64,000 nucleotides of DNA from assembly GCA_030077755.1 (NCBI GenBank), contig JAQJZZ010000007.1, positions 1,240,001-1,304,000 on the forward strand, given 5' to 3'. The position numbers and the translations under genes were made by a program. The stretch comes from Filosporella fistucella. Its lineage: Eukaryota > Ascomycota > Leotiomycetes > Helotiales. The first letter of the stretch is position 1. Each line of letters opens with the position of its first letter. This document shows, piece by piece, positions 34,388-46,211 of this stretch. The notes below the pieces were generated by a model. It ran no database searches, was not told the origin of the DNA, and saw only the letters and a program-made list of their open reading frames with translations.

Positions 34388-36305
34388 TCAATAAGTGTAT
34401 CTAAAATCAACTGTTCTTTCAAGCAAAAGTTTCCCTTTCTTTTGTCTATTGTTTGCAAACCAAAAATATAATGAGAAAATGCCGACAATTACGATGATCA
34501 GGATACTATGAACAAATTAACATACGACCCAAGTGTAAGACGCATACCAATGTTCTGCTGCTGAGGTCCACAGATTTTTCGTGGTCGTTCGGTATTGTCG
34601 CGCAAATAAGGGAATAGTTGACTTACTGAGAGCTGATAGACACCCATATTGCTGTTATATATTTTGGTGCTTCCTTCTGTCGTACAATAAAGCTTCCTGC
34701 AATTCCCCCAAGGCCATTACAAGCTGTGATGGCTGCAGCAAATGTAGCTCTCTTCCATTGTCCTGCGAGTATTTAGTGGTACTTCTAATGACACTTCCGA
34801 TGACAAAACCGCGAGGCTAAGAATTACTCACCGACAATATTCGAGGCTTGATATGCATTCATCGCAGCCCAATTACTGACATAAGCCCCAGTAGCAAGGT
34901 AAGTGCCGACGTAGCGAACCGTGACTTGATTGGCGAATCCCAGCATACTAAAACCTATGATAGTACAGATACAATTGAAGATGATAGCTGGTCCTCTGAG
35001 TTGGTACTTATCTCCCACGATAGATGTCAGAACGACTGGAATCGTTGAGTAGAAGTAAGGAGGCGCTGAGAGCAAAATCGCCTGGTCTTCTGAGAAGCCC
35101 ATACCAGACTGCAGAATGATTGGCAGAAAGTACGACAATGAAGTGGAAACGAGGTTCAAGAGGAAAAAGAGGCAGCAGAAGCCATAGAGCATGGGATTTC
35201 GAAAATGTATGATGCATCTCCGCCACGAGAATTCCTCCGCTTTTACATCTCCTCGATCTTCGGCAATTCGCGTAACAGCAATCTCTTGCTCCTCTGGTGA
35301 CAGGAAACGGAAGCTTTCATGGGCAAACTCAGGAAAGTCAATGATCCAGAAGTAGACTGTGCTTCCAATCACTAACAGATCGCGAATTAGTGAATCACTC
35401 TACCAAAGAATTTAAAACAGCTCACCAATAGCGATTAATCCCTGGACCAAGAACATCCCTGAATCAACATAATTTCAGGTCAGCTACACTTCAAATTGAC
35501 AGAAAGTTCAAGGCCTGTCATGGCTGAAATCTTCGAGTATGCCAGATGAGGAAGATATGATAATAAACAAAGCAAGGTTGCAACCACTTACACCTCCAGC
35601 CAGCAAGACCCGCCTTTCCATCTAAATGATTCAATCCGAAGTTTAAAAAGCCACCGAGGCCAACTACCATCACTTCTCCAGACTGTAAGAAAGCAAATCG
35701 GAGTTGTTGTTCTTTCCTTGTATACCAAGTGCTGATCAAATAACTTAGGCCTGGGAAAATAGCGCTCTGCATCATCCCAAGTAGAATTCTCAGCACAATC
35801 ATTTGTTGCCAGGTCTGAATGAAGGCTGTACACATTGTGATGATTCCAAACCCAACAGTCACAAGTGTGAACATTACCCGTGGGCCCAATATCCTAACTA
35901 GAATGGTAGCCGGTAATTGAAATGTGACACTCGCAACAGTATACACCAATATCGATATTGACTGTGGAAATCAGCAGCCATCACTACCTCAAACAACCGA
36001 ACCGCTTCAGAATAATTTGGAGGACTCACATAACGATTGCCGACTCCTAATCCCAAATCTTGAAAAATACTCGTGACACTTGCGCTCGAGATTATCCCAG
36101 AGTCCAGCAAATTTAGAGAACATAGGATCCCAGCAATAGTGCACAATCTCAAATCGACTTTCCTCACCAAAGCTCTTTTCAATTGCGAACTCTCCTCTAC
36201 TGACCTCTCTTCAAACTCGACATCCGTCTGTTCCTCCCCCATTCTCGCTGTATCGTCCTTTGGTGAGAAGATATCAACCGTGGTACTATTAGCCGGTCCA
36301 CCCAT
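34388..36305 (-). CDS. MFS transporter, Dal5/allantoate permease (anion:cation symporter) type
   Basis: There are six exons, 36305-36030, 35961-35592, 35458-35426, 35371-34832, 34762-34627 and 34505-34388. Exon 3 is a 33-nt microexon encoding the middle of TM6 (MFLVQGLIAIV). The ATG at 36305 (MGGPANSTTVD) is the first in-frame methionine; the open frame upstream uses TTG. The acidic N-terminus precedes LVRKVDLRLCTIAGILCSLN, the family's TM1 entry. RILGPRVMF, LRILLGMMQSAIFPG and GWRWMFLVQG are also family signatures. The C-terminal half ends with TM12 and the short tail TVDFRYTY, like the usual FRY end. The charged DRSN motif usual after TM1 reads LLDSGIISSAS here. The substrate could be a carboxylate, vitamin or allantoate-type anion; it cannot be assigned. 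Confidence 0.88.
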
Positions 36306-37160
36306 AGCCACGTCGTGCTGTAGATGCGGGGACACTATTGTTCTGAGTTTCTTCTGCTCTTGCTCGATTTTTACCAACTCCGCGTACCTAGAGGAGAAAA
36401 TGAAAGGTTGAATTTGGAAATTACTCCTCTTCTATAAAGCGTTCAAGACACAAAATGAAAAAGTGTCATAGAGAAGTACAAGCTCGCGCGATGCCCGTCC
36501 TTGATGTTGTGGTCCCAAAGGGAAGATAAGGTAGATCAATTGACTGGTGTAGGCTCGGCCCTCCCCTCCCACCTTCTTACCTAGGTTCTCGTCATCATCG
36601 GTAAGGACTCCCGATCTCATACTAAAAACTTTACTGTCAATTACCAATCCATATCGGTGTGGACTAGAGCCTGTTGCGGCTACGACACCCGACAGATTTT
36701 TAGTTTTCTTTCTGGTCGGGGTCTCTATTGCCTTCAATTGCGGTATCGGCTTATGAGAAATTAGCTGATGGAATTGTGTGACTGAGAAGTGGGGACACCC
36801 AACTAGAGTTGTTATACAATATCTAGAGTTCCGAGTTGTACACATCTATGCTCTAATAATCAATCTTTTAACGACCTCAAATTTGATAAATCGAGTTAGT
36901 TCGACTCGGCTCGTGCGTTTTTTCAAAAAATTCTCACAACAGCGCTTTTCACTCAAGTCATATTTCATTAATATGCACGGCAATGTGATTCTTACAAGTC
37001 TGGGTTGAATTCATGTTCTCAAACCAGAAAGCTAACAGTTCAATCACTCTATTCTTACCCACCCGGGAAGACGAAGGAAAAAACAGCTCTGGGAGGCCTC
37101 AACCCATGAATTCTTACCAAACACCTCTCCCTTTCCGAAAAACTATTTTTAAGTCACTCG
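36306..37160. other. Intergenic region between MFS gene and AMP deaminase
   Basis: An in-frame open stretch with a good acceptor (near 36390) directly precedes the transporter ATG, so a non-coding 5' exon is possible. No gene is otherwise seen. Confidence 0.45.
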
Positions 37161-40100
37161 TTACTCATCCATTCCTCCTGCCTCTTCCATGTCACCATCA
37201 CTTTCGACCTTATCTTCAGCTTCTTCCTGCACGGTACCGTCAAGACCACCACCCCTGCGACTGCTGCCACCTTTCCAAGATGTGGCACTGCCATGGTCAT
37301 CAGTCTCGCTCATGCTGCTCTTCCTGACGAGACTGTCTCTTCTCTGAGTTCTACTCACAACTCCTGGGAAGATTTTCGGCTCACTTCCCGACAAGTGCAA
37401 GTCGCCAAAGGCCTCCAACGGCCACGAAGTTTCTCGTGTAAGACCGGCAAGGTAGGGTGAGGTTACCGACGAATTGGGGACATGATCGCGAGATGTGGAA
37501 GACTGTAGTGGACTCCCATTTGCTTGTCCAAATTTGTCGAGTTGAGCATGAGAATGTGAAGTTGGAATGCGAGCTGCCTGGGCTGGGAAAGGTTGATATG
37601 GGTACGCCCCTGACTCTATCTGACTTGTGCTGGAAGATATATTAGTCTTCATGGACGAAGTTGGTGATGCTGGACGAGGTTCTGCGGCATATGGAATCTG
37701 GTCAACAGTTTTGCTTGAAGGCGTGGTTGTTGGTGTAGCTACGGCAGTGTATCGTGCAATCATTGCAAGCTCCTGTAGGAGTGTCTCATGCCTGAAACCT
37801 TCACGGATGTTCGGCACGTTACTCTTGGCCATATGGTTCCCTTTAACGCCAGGAAGATGATAGTCTGGACCCAGCCATCTCTGCTTGACAGCATGCTCGA
37901 AGCCACTTTGCTTGACAGAATTCTTGGCAAGCTCACACATATCGACAGCACTGAGCTTATAGATCTGTGCTGCAACAGAATATTCCTCAATCAAAGGCTC
38001 TTTTGTGAAAGCAAATTGAAGAGGATCATCGGTGGATAAAGAAACATTCAACCCTCTCTTGAAATATTGTAGGAATGGATTTCTTTCATACGCCAAAAAC
38101 AAGGCATTATTGCTAAGCGGTGACATAGCAACTCCTATCTGCTCAAGATAGAATATGTATTGAAGTAACGGAACTTTTCGCAGTAACAAGCCATGGCTAA
38201 TGCTATGGCAACAAAGGACGGCAGCTGCTAGATGGTCTGTATCTCCGGCTTCACCGCAATGAGGACGCAACAAAAATGTGTTGAAACCTCTCTGTTTACG
38301 CCACACATTCAGTGAAGCCATATTTGCGAAGAGATAATAGATCCAGTAGCTGTAAGGTGGGTTTTGCTTCGAGTCCCAGACTTTGGGGATTGGGAATTTC
38401 TTGTATAGTCGACGTTCCGCTTTGCTTTCATCATCAACACTGTCGAAACCGATGACACGCTGCAGGAAGATATGAAGCTTTGGATGACTGGTTGGGTCTT
38501 TTGTGACTTCGAAGAGAGGTCGGAAGAGGTTCACAATAACCTCTTCGAAATTTTGCATCAGACCGGTCGATTTGTAAACATCAAATAATCGAGGTACTTG
38601 AATCAGCCATCTAACGTTGTGTGAGAACAACTTGTTGTCAACAACCCATGCTGCGAGTTTATCCCACTCATCAATCGATCGTCCATAAATTGAAATACGC
38701 CACTCCGCCATCTGATATTTGCTAGACTCAAGATCAGATATTACTTCTTTCGTGATCTCAGCTAAGTATCTGCCGTTTATGAAGTTGTCTGTTTTCAGGA
38801 AGATGGTCCTCAACCTAGATTCCCCAATGGGATTGTACTTGAGATTGAACTTGTCGAACCTGTGAAATGAATCCGTGTGAGCCTGTTGCATGTTAGCATA
38901 TCCTTTCACTGTAGACACAACCTACTTACATGCATGTCGAGAGTATCAATGCTCAAATCATACGCAGTCAAATTGATACTCTGAAAGACTTCCTCGAGAG
39001 TAAGGTGCTTCCCATCTCTGAACATGACGACTTCGTCTGGACATTTTTTCATTTTACTCTTGATAAATCGGAGCAAATGCTTCTGATTCATACAGGCGGA
39101 ATGATGAACGTGGGTGTCCACCTTTCTTACGTTGTAGAAATCTCTGTGTGGCACCTTCTTGCTATCCGCCATTTCTTGATACTCATTGAGAAGGACATAT
39201 AGATTGAACTTCCCTTCCAGATACTGCAGCCGTCGGAAAGCGAAGCTCTTACTTGGTCCGTCAGAAGACACATTCAAGATATCTTCCAGATCCATATAGA
39301 ACTCTCGGAGAGTAGGTATATTGATGACTGGGGTGTCAAGTTCATCGGCTTCCGAGTTTTCATAAATTTGGTACACACTATTCTCATCCATACGAAACGT
39401 CATCTCTCCAGGCCCCGGAACGGGAAGACAATCCTCCAGCTCAAAATCTTCGCCGATGTCTTGACCTGGCTTTCGTTTCTTGCGAGTTGCTTTTGAAGTT
39501 TGCGGGCTCTGTGGTACTTGAGAGAGGCTCGCTGAAGAAATATTTCTAAAATGATCACTATCTCTTGTATGGGATCGTTCCGGAAGTACCATGCTATTCG
39601 ACATGCTATTTACTTGACTGTTCTTCCCAGTGGTAGGATTTGCTCTGTCTTTCTCCTCATACCAAGCGGGTTCTGGGGGAGAGGGATAAATCTGCCAATT
39701 GGGGTCATCCTTAGGATTATCGCCATCTTGCTGGAGGGATAATCGAATATATTTGTGGCGGATATCCAAAATCTTCTGGATGTTTGTATAAATTGTGCTC
39801 AGCTCAGATGTGATGTTCGTGTCATTATTGGCGAAGCCACCAGCGCCACTCCCAACACCAATTCCTGCACCAGCCCCATGTAGTCCTTCGGTCTCTAGCA
39901 ATGGCTTGGGCTCGTGGGGTAGATTAGGGTGTGCTTTATGATCGCGTGCTGCTAGGTCAGCTCTGAGGAGTGATTCCTGCCTGTGGAGAGTAGTAGGGCT
40001 CGTAGAAAATGCTGGGACCCCTCCTATGCTAGGTTCCTGGATGGTGTTACTATCGGGATGCTTCCCAACATCTGCGAGCCCAGTTGGGAATGCGGGCTTG

Positions 40101-40807
40101 TACTTTCCAGAACTATACATGTTAGCTGGTGTAAGATAACCAGATCTATAAAACTCCCACCTTTGTGATGCATTATGGCCACTCTTCATCGAATTGACAC
40201 TTCCAGACCGGCGAACACCAGCCTGCTCGGCTTCAAAGACGTGCGAAAAGGATCTTGGTATAAGAACTGGACTTCCTTGGGGGGATGCTTGGGAGTTTCC
40301 CCAGGTGCTGCTGCCGGTCCTCTGGGATTCCAATTGGCTTCGCTGATAAAAGAGCTTTGCATCTGCTTGACTAAGTTGCTTCTCTGCGGCATAATCATAG
40401 TATGCTGTCTTTCTTTGCATATCTCGAGGCAACATGCCGTCTGCACCATCTGAAGGTGTGCTTATCTCGGGGGACATGGCGGAGTCTGGAAGCATAGCGT
40501 TGTCTTTGTCTTCTCGTTCATCCCAGGACACCTCCGATCCAGCATTCCCAGCATCCCGATTGTCCATGATGTAATTCTCCCCGTTGTCAGAAAGGCTTCT
40601 CTGAGCAGAGCCAGAATCTAGAATAAAGGAATGTGTCTCAGACTCTCCTTGAGGTCGAGGTTCTACGATCAATATTAGCCGTCTGTTTTGCTGCAGTTTC
40701 GTGCTTTAGGTATGGTTGGATTATTTAGGTAGGAGCTGTTTCCTTGACTAAAATGCCGTAGTTGCGGATCCACCAAATTAAGGTTTAAATAGCTTACCTG
40801 GACTCAT
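37161..40807 (-). CDS. amd1: AMP deaminase
   Basis: There are three exons, 40807-40798, 40662-38930 and 38882-37161, giving 1154 aa. The first coding exon is only 10 nt (MSP plus one base). The long N-terminal third is disordered and regulatory-looking. The catalytic domain starts around [20 protein letters not shown]. It holds [18 protein letters not shown] with the zinc-binding H-x-H, then [17 protein letters not shown] and the diagnostic [10 protein letters not shown]. It converts AMP to IMP and ammonia in the purine nucleotide cycle, in the cytosol. The C-terminal about 180 residues beyond [20 protein letters not shown] are Ser/Pro-rich and low complexity, as in other filamentous fungi. 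Total length exceeds yeast Amd1 (810 aa) because of both tails. Confidence 0.96.
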
Positions 40808-41121
40808 CCTGAAAGTGTCAATTGCAAACTCTCAAAACCGTTCAGAATAGCTGTGTGAATGAGGGGAGAGATGATGGTTTGTTCGCAAGGCAATTGCACA
40901 ATGGAAGTGTGATTAAAGTGAGTTCTAACTCTTGTTGATTTTCAACAAGGCTGAAGTGGCTGCAGGAGTTCGTCAAAGCTTCCCGTTCCCAGGTTGGGAA
41001 TGGCCAATCTAACATCAGCCTTCGCGTAGGTACTGTAGCACCCCCACGTGAAGATCCAAAGCAATCTTGCAACCATTCGTGATATCCGTTCTCATTTAAT
41101 TTGTGTCTAAAGTTTTTTTTC
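40808..41121. other. Short intergenic region upstream of AMP deaminase
   Basis: About 310 bp between the AMP deaminase start and the stop codon of the next minus-strand gene. It must hold the deaminase promoter. No distinct element is recognised. Confidence 0.45.
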
Positions 41122-42626
41122 CTATCCTACTTTGCCATTCCCAAGACTGGCCCTGTGTCTCGATCTACCCGAACTCTTCGATCCTTCTAATCCATACATT
41201 CCTCCAGCAAAGAAAACTATGGAAGCTCCTATCAAAGTTCCCGGAGATAGTCTATTTCCAAATAGCCAGATACTCAACAAGAGACTGACCAACTTTCGGA
41301 CATTCAAAACAATTGTAACTGTCAGCGCAGAGGCAGCTGACGCAAGTAGATTGACGCCTCGGATACAAGCGTATTGCGTTAAAACATTCATGACCAAGTA
41401 TACAAGCTGACTAGGGATTTGAACCGTATCAAGCCCTTTACGCAACTCAGGCGGAATATTTGAGATTTGATCGTACGCCGGTAAACCAAGAGGGGGCGAG
41501 GCGGCTAATTTGTAAAATTGCCTTCTCATCGAAGGTATGAAAGGGACAAATAGTGGTAGGGCGAGGAGATGAGAATAAAATAGATTCTCTTTCCAGTGTG
41601 GTCCGTACGCTTTATATGTCTCTTCGGTGTACAAACCCATAATAGCTGAGAGGACTTGGGCGACAAACAGGATAGCAAGCCCAGTGCTAAACGGCGGAAG
41701 TTCTTGTGAAGTCACAACATCTTTCTGTGAGGCGGATTAGCCACAATCTTGTACACGACAGAGTTTTTCACTTTTGACTGTTGATCCGACCAAGCTGCAA
41801 TAACAACACCAATAGTCAAGAGAGTGACTGCAAAGACTTGAATCCTGGAGAATCTTTTGCCCCATATATATCCTGCAATAAGTGTGGTTATGCTGCCGCC
41901 CGATCTTAAAATGATATGTATCGGTACTGATATGTTGTAGCTAAACGCATGGTTATTCAGAACGTTGATTGTGAAAAACAGGAGGATGTTGATGAGCCAT
42001 CGTCTAATTGGTACATGATTCGGTTTGAGGAAGAAAGGGGGTTTCGTTCGGTCGAATTGAGAGAAGTATCCTGTGGTGGCCACAAATAAAAATTGTACGA
42101 AAGTCAATAGTGTTCCTCAAATAAGTTAGTAAGGACAAATGCGCAGAGAGTTTTACGAGCATACCACTGTCTGGTTCAACCCTGAGTAGAAGTTAGCAGG
42201 TATAAATTATGCGTCACTGAAATAGACTTACTTGACAATAGCTTCAAGCGCAAAAACCTGGCGGCGACAATCAGCTTCTCTCTCCAACCTGCCACTCTCC
42301 TAAATCGAGTTGTCTTCACTCACATTTGAGCAGCAACCCCCAAAAATCAACGCCAGCATAGCTCCCACAGCAAGCCATTGTGGAATTGTCTCAATGAATA
42401 TACGCCCAACCAGGGCCATGATCCTTGAGGAGGCCGGACGAGGATCATCTATGCCGTACATTTCTGCCTTTTCCAATGATGGTCGCGCGTCAATGATCTT
42501 GGGAACTATGATATCGCCATCAGAGTTGGAAATTTGAAGGTCTCGTAGAGTCGATCTTCGGCGAGGGGCGGTCATGGGGCTGGAGGGATTATTACTGCTG
42601 GAGTCAGCTCTGCGTTTTCTCGCCAT
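41122..42626 (-). CDS. UAA-family nucleotide-sugar transporter (Yea4-like, UDP-GlcNAc)
   Basis: There are five exons, 42626-42324, 42257-42232, 42181-42165, 42115-41772 and 41724-41122, giving 430 aa. Two consecutive microexons (26 and 17 nt) complete VFALEAIVKVEPDSG, joining TM1 (WLAVGAMLALIFGGCCSNVF) to LLTFVQFLFVATTGYF. Multiple membrane segments follow. Signature stretches include NVLNNHAFSYNISVPIHIIL with RSGG, GYIWGKRFS and ALTVTIVLNVRKLVSLLLSI. These match the UAA/Yea4 group, which carries UDP-N-acetylglucosamine into ER or Golgi and supports chitin synthesis in yeast. The start at 42626 is the first in-frame ATG. A second ATG at 42643, in another frame, opens a short overlapping upstream ORF that could lower translation. 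A Ser/Arg-rich 75-residue N-terminal tail faces the cytosol by prediction. Confidence 0.88.
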
Positions 42627-43154
42627 TCGTGGTGTCTTGTCATGCACACCAGCGCGGTCGAGGCTGGCAGGTTTAGAGGAAAAGGAGTTCGCGATCTGAC
42701 ACGTAGATGCACAGAAAGCGAAAACACGGTCCCTTCATGCTGACAACGACTTACTTTATGGAAACTGGAGTGTGATATCACACTAGACTAAGGCAGAGCG
42801 CCGAAGTTAGTTAGATGGGAGACTCGAACAGACAAGCAGGCAGGATAATGGTAAATGATCGTCCAGCATCATTGGCAAAAGCTCATTCGATGGAGGGGAT
42901 CTGTCCCTGTAGTTGTGCCCCGTACGGTGATGGCACTTGGTGTTGTTAGGGCCGGTCCTTTCGGCAATCAAATGACAAGCAGCCGGAAGTGGCTTGAAGA
43001 GGGAAAGCAGGCACAGAATTTTCCGAAAATAGCTTTCATGATCAAGTCACAATTATGCTTATTTTGAAGAGGCAGTGAAGAAGGGTCTTGAAGTTTGACG
43101 TACTAATGCTCTAGTACATCAGTGAGGTACTGTCTTGAACAATTTCATCTGTAC
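42627..43154. other. Intergenic region upstream of the sugar-nucleotide transporter
   Basis: Holds the promoter and leader of the transporter, including an upstream ATG at 42643. No other gene is supported. Confidence 0.45.
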
Positions 43155-43580
43155 CTAAGTCTTCGAGGACGACGAATTACCAGATGCGGCCGTTGCTAAT
43201 ACATCTCTTCCGGTAAATATCTCGTCATTTAAAGACATCGCAATTCTTGTCAACCAGTATTTAGTGCCGTTGTAATCAAGGTACCCGTTCAGATGCAGGC
43301 CGGCTAAATCAGTCGTGCATGTACTGTCGAGAAGGGTCATGTTCCATGACCTTTGCTCCTTTGTGAGGGTCGCCTGACCTGATCTCTTGAGCGGGGCTTT
43401 CAAAGTAGGAGAGCTACGAACTCTTACTGACAATGTTGACTGGTGAAAGCTGGGCATGGCAATATGTAAGGATGCAAATTGATCAAGTCCTTCGGCTTGC
43501 CACATTTTAAATCTAGCATTTACAACAATCACTGATTTTGATGTGCCAACAATAACGTAAGTACTCGCTCTAGTTGACAT
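43155..43580 (-). CDS. Possible small hypothetical protein
   Basis: An uninterrupted frame of 141 codons plus stop starts at an ATG (MSTRASTYVIVGTSKS). Its amino-acid make-up is balanced, and the C-terminal half (GLHLNGYLDYNGTKYWLTRI) looks protein-like. I recognise no family, signal peptide or membrane segment. It lies alone between two well-supported genes on the same strand. It could equally be a chance frame or the remnant of a larger gene. Confidence 0.3.
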   Translation of the reverse strand: MSTRASTYVIVGTSKSVIVVNARFKMWQAEGLDQFASLHIAMPSFHQSTLSVRVRSSPTLKAPLKRSGQATLTKEQRSWNMTLLDSTCTTDLAGLHLNGYLDYNGTKYWLTRIAMSLNDEIFTGRDVLATAASGNSSSSKT

Positions 43581-44358
43581 GCAAAAATTTACCGCTTGCT
43601 GCAATACCTTTATCTGTGAATCACAGTCACGCGAAGTTTCACTACCTACTACGACAGAAGGCCTGGTTCACTTGACGAATAGAATGCGTCTCTAATCCTT
43701 TGTGGCTTGCAAGTAACGCTGTACTGTACCTTGTGAATTTCTCCATATTAGGTCATCCAGCTTCCTGAGACGAGCGATTACACAGCCAGACGCCAAATAT
43801 GCATAAAATACATGTCTCACCAGAGCCGCTCATTTATTCATTAGCCCACAGTATACAAACCTCGGATTCGTGATTTGAAACTTGGGACTTTCACAGGAGT
43901 TTGTTACTAGGTTGACCGCTATGCTCACCGCTGTATCGAACATTGCTGGCACCAGAGTCCACCTCACTTCCACACTGTCACATTACTACACTTCTATTTG
44001 AATCTCATGCATTAATCATCTGTGAGTTGACTAGTTTACTTTATTGCTGAAAACTTGCCCAAAGTCATAAAAACCTCTGCAAATTTGTCATCCTCGGTGA
44101 GGATGCTCTGCAAGTTGCAGAACAAACCAGTTCTGTCAAGTCACAATCTTTCATATCACTTGATTGCCCATGCTAGTTGATCCCCATCACTTAGCCTGTG
44201 GCGTCTCCTGTGCCACCAAATGTTCTCCTCCCGAAACCAGGGAAAAGTCTGCGATATGGAATAGGACCCCTGGTGCAAGTGAATCGGGAACGTTACGGCT
44301 ATGCACTGAACGCCACTCAAATTTGACCGAGAGAATTCTTCCATACATTGGGCGATGT
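43581..44358. other. Intergenic region 3' of the PP2A subunit gene
   Basis: AT-rich, without recognisable motifs or repeats. It includes the 3' untranslated region of the PP2A B gene. Confidence 0.45.
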
Positions 44359-46211
44359 CTACAAGGCCGAGAAGACGAAGAGCTAGAAATTTCAATTAGC
44401 GTAACTCATAATGATTACTCAATCGACTCACGTTGTTGGTGGCTGCAATAGCAATGCTGTCTTCGAATGGATGCCAGCTCATATGAAGAATCTTCTTGTT
44501 GAAATCAATTTGATCTGCATCCGTCTCTTTCCTCATTCTGCCACCTTGGCCAGTTGCTCCAGCAGCTGGACTGCCAGCTCTCGATCCGCCCTTCTTGCCT
44601 CCATTCGCCGTTGGGCTTGTAGAGGAGTTTATAGGCGTTGGGACACCAACCTTCTTGGCTTTGAACGCCGATTTATCTGCCTGGAGAACGACCTCAACTT
44701 CTTTGTCTGGATCTGAGGGATAGATCATGAAGTTATTGTTGTAGCTTCCAGTCATCACATTCTTGGCATCTCCAGAAAAGACAACCTCGAACTTGTCGAA
44801 GATACTATCATTCTCATATGTGTCACACAATCGAGGGCGGAGGTGCTCGTGAATAGGAATCGTCTTGACTGGTTGCCTCTCCATGTTCACATCCCAGATT
44901 TTAACCGTGAGGTAATCGCGTGAAAGGATATATCGTCCATCATGGGAGAAACGAACATCTGAAATGGAGGATATGATCTCAGAAAAGAAAGACCGTGCAG
45001 AAGGATCTTCTTCCTGTTCAAATTCTAGAGTTCAAGGTTAACAAATACACCAAACTCCATCAAGCTGGAACTTACGTTTTGCATGTTGATCACAGAGAGC
45101 GCTCTCTCTCATATCCGCTAGCTTGATGGTACCTTTTGAGCTTGCATACATGAACCAATTACAGCTTTGGGGGTGAAATTCTGCTGCAGTGATGACTTCG
45201 GTTAACTCTTCCATGTTTGCAGGCTTGATATCAACAATGTTGAAGCTCTGGTCCTGGATATTCAGGTTCCAGAGATTTATTCTCAGATCATCACTGCTGA
45301 TAAATGTCTCTCCATCACTATTTACCGATATGCTGTTGATATGGTATGCATGTGCATTGGCATAAGTTCGGCGAGGTACAGCTGCGACGACGGTGTCATG
45401 GTGAGTAAGGCGGGGTAATTTGAGATCGTGAGAACTTGTGAAGTGAACATTGCTCATGGACCGAACAGCTCCACCTCCACCAGCAGTAGTGCCAGGAGTT
45501 AAATCATGTGAGAGGTTGTTTTCCGCCACCACCTTCAACGATTTCTCAAAGACTTTCCATAACTTGATTGTCTTGTCGTTCGTCGAAAGAAGATAATGGG
45601 AAGCATTTTGTCTCTTACACCACTTGATTTTATTGATCTTCTCCTCAATCTCTAAGGACTTTAGGTAATCGAATTCGGGCTCGTGTGATTGGAATTCGGT
45701 GTGGAATTTGTACTCGCAGGTTTTTTTCTGTGATTTGAGTTTAGCAACCTGGCACCGTGCAAATAAGGAATCATAAGGTCTTGTATCCAACCATACCGTC
45801 TCATTTCTCTCGAATAATACAACCCGCCCTCCCTTGTCTCCAGTTGCTAAGTAGTTTCCCGTGTGATCAAATTCAACAGTAGAGATTATGTCCGCTGAGG
45901 AGTAACGCTATTAGCATTGCTTTTTGGAAAAAGAACGCGCAAAAAAGGGCGTAACGCGGCCGGTGAGCTGCATCCATCGAGTACGTGAGAGAACTAACCT
46001 TCCGTGATGTCTTCTACATCACCCTTATCACCAAAACATCTGAGGCACTAGTCAGCTTTGTTCTATACAACCTGTTCCATCCCACAGCCACATCCATCCC
46101 GGACAACAATCGAGTACATCTGATGGAAGAGCAGTCTAGAGCACAGCGGGGTGGACAGGCTACTGACTGTGTGAACTTCCAAGTTGGAGAGTTCGGTTCC
46201 CCTTCTACCAT
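44359..46211 (-). CDS. cdc55: Protein phosphatase 2A regulatory subunit B (B55/Cdc55)
   Basis: WD-repeat regulatory subunit that gives PP2A its substrate choice in mitotic exit, morphogenesis and stress signalling. Exons include 46211-46168, 46039-45999, 45894-45797, 45727-45076, one from about 45026 to 44432, and a last exon of 24 nt (44382-44359). The start [15 protein letters not shown] joins by splicing to [13 protein letters not shown], then [33 protein letters not shown] and [20 protein letters not shown]. All of these are nearly invariant in the family. The C-terminus FVFSAL comes only from the tiny last exon. Two filamentous-fungal insertions are seen: a Gly-rich one ([13 protein letters not shown]) and a Ser/Gly/Ala-rich one before the last blade. 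The unspliced frame between FERNET and KKTCEY is read as a 69-nt intron because the spliced junction restores the conserved sequence. Confidence 0.95.

Noticed and set aside
45738..45790. Extra peptide read before [10 protein letters not shown] in the PP2A subunit
   Set aside because: The stretch has good donor and acceptor sites, and removing it restores the conserved [14 protein letters not shown] junction, so it is an intron.
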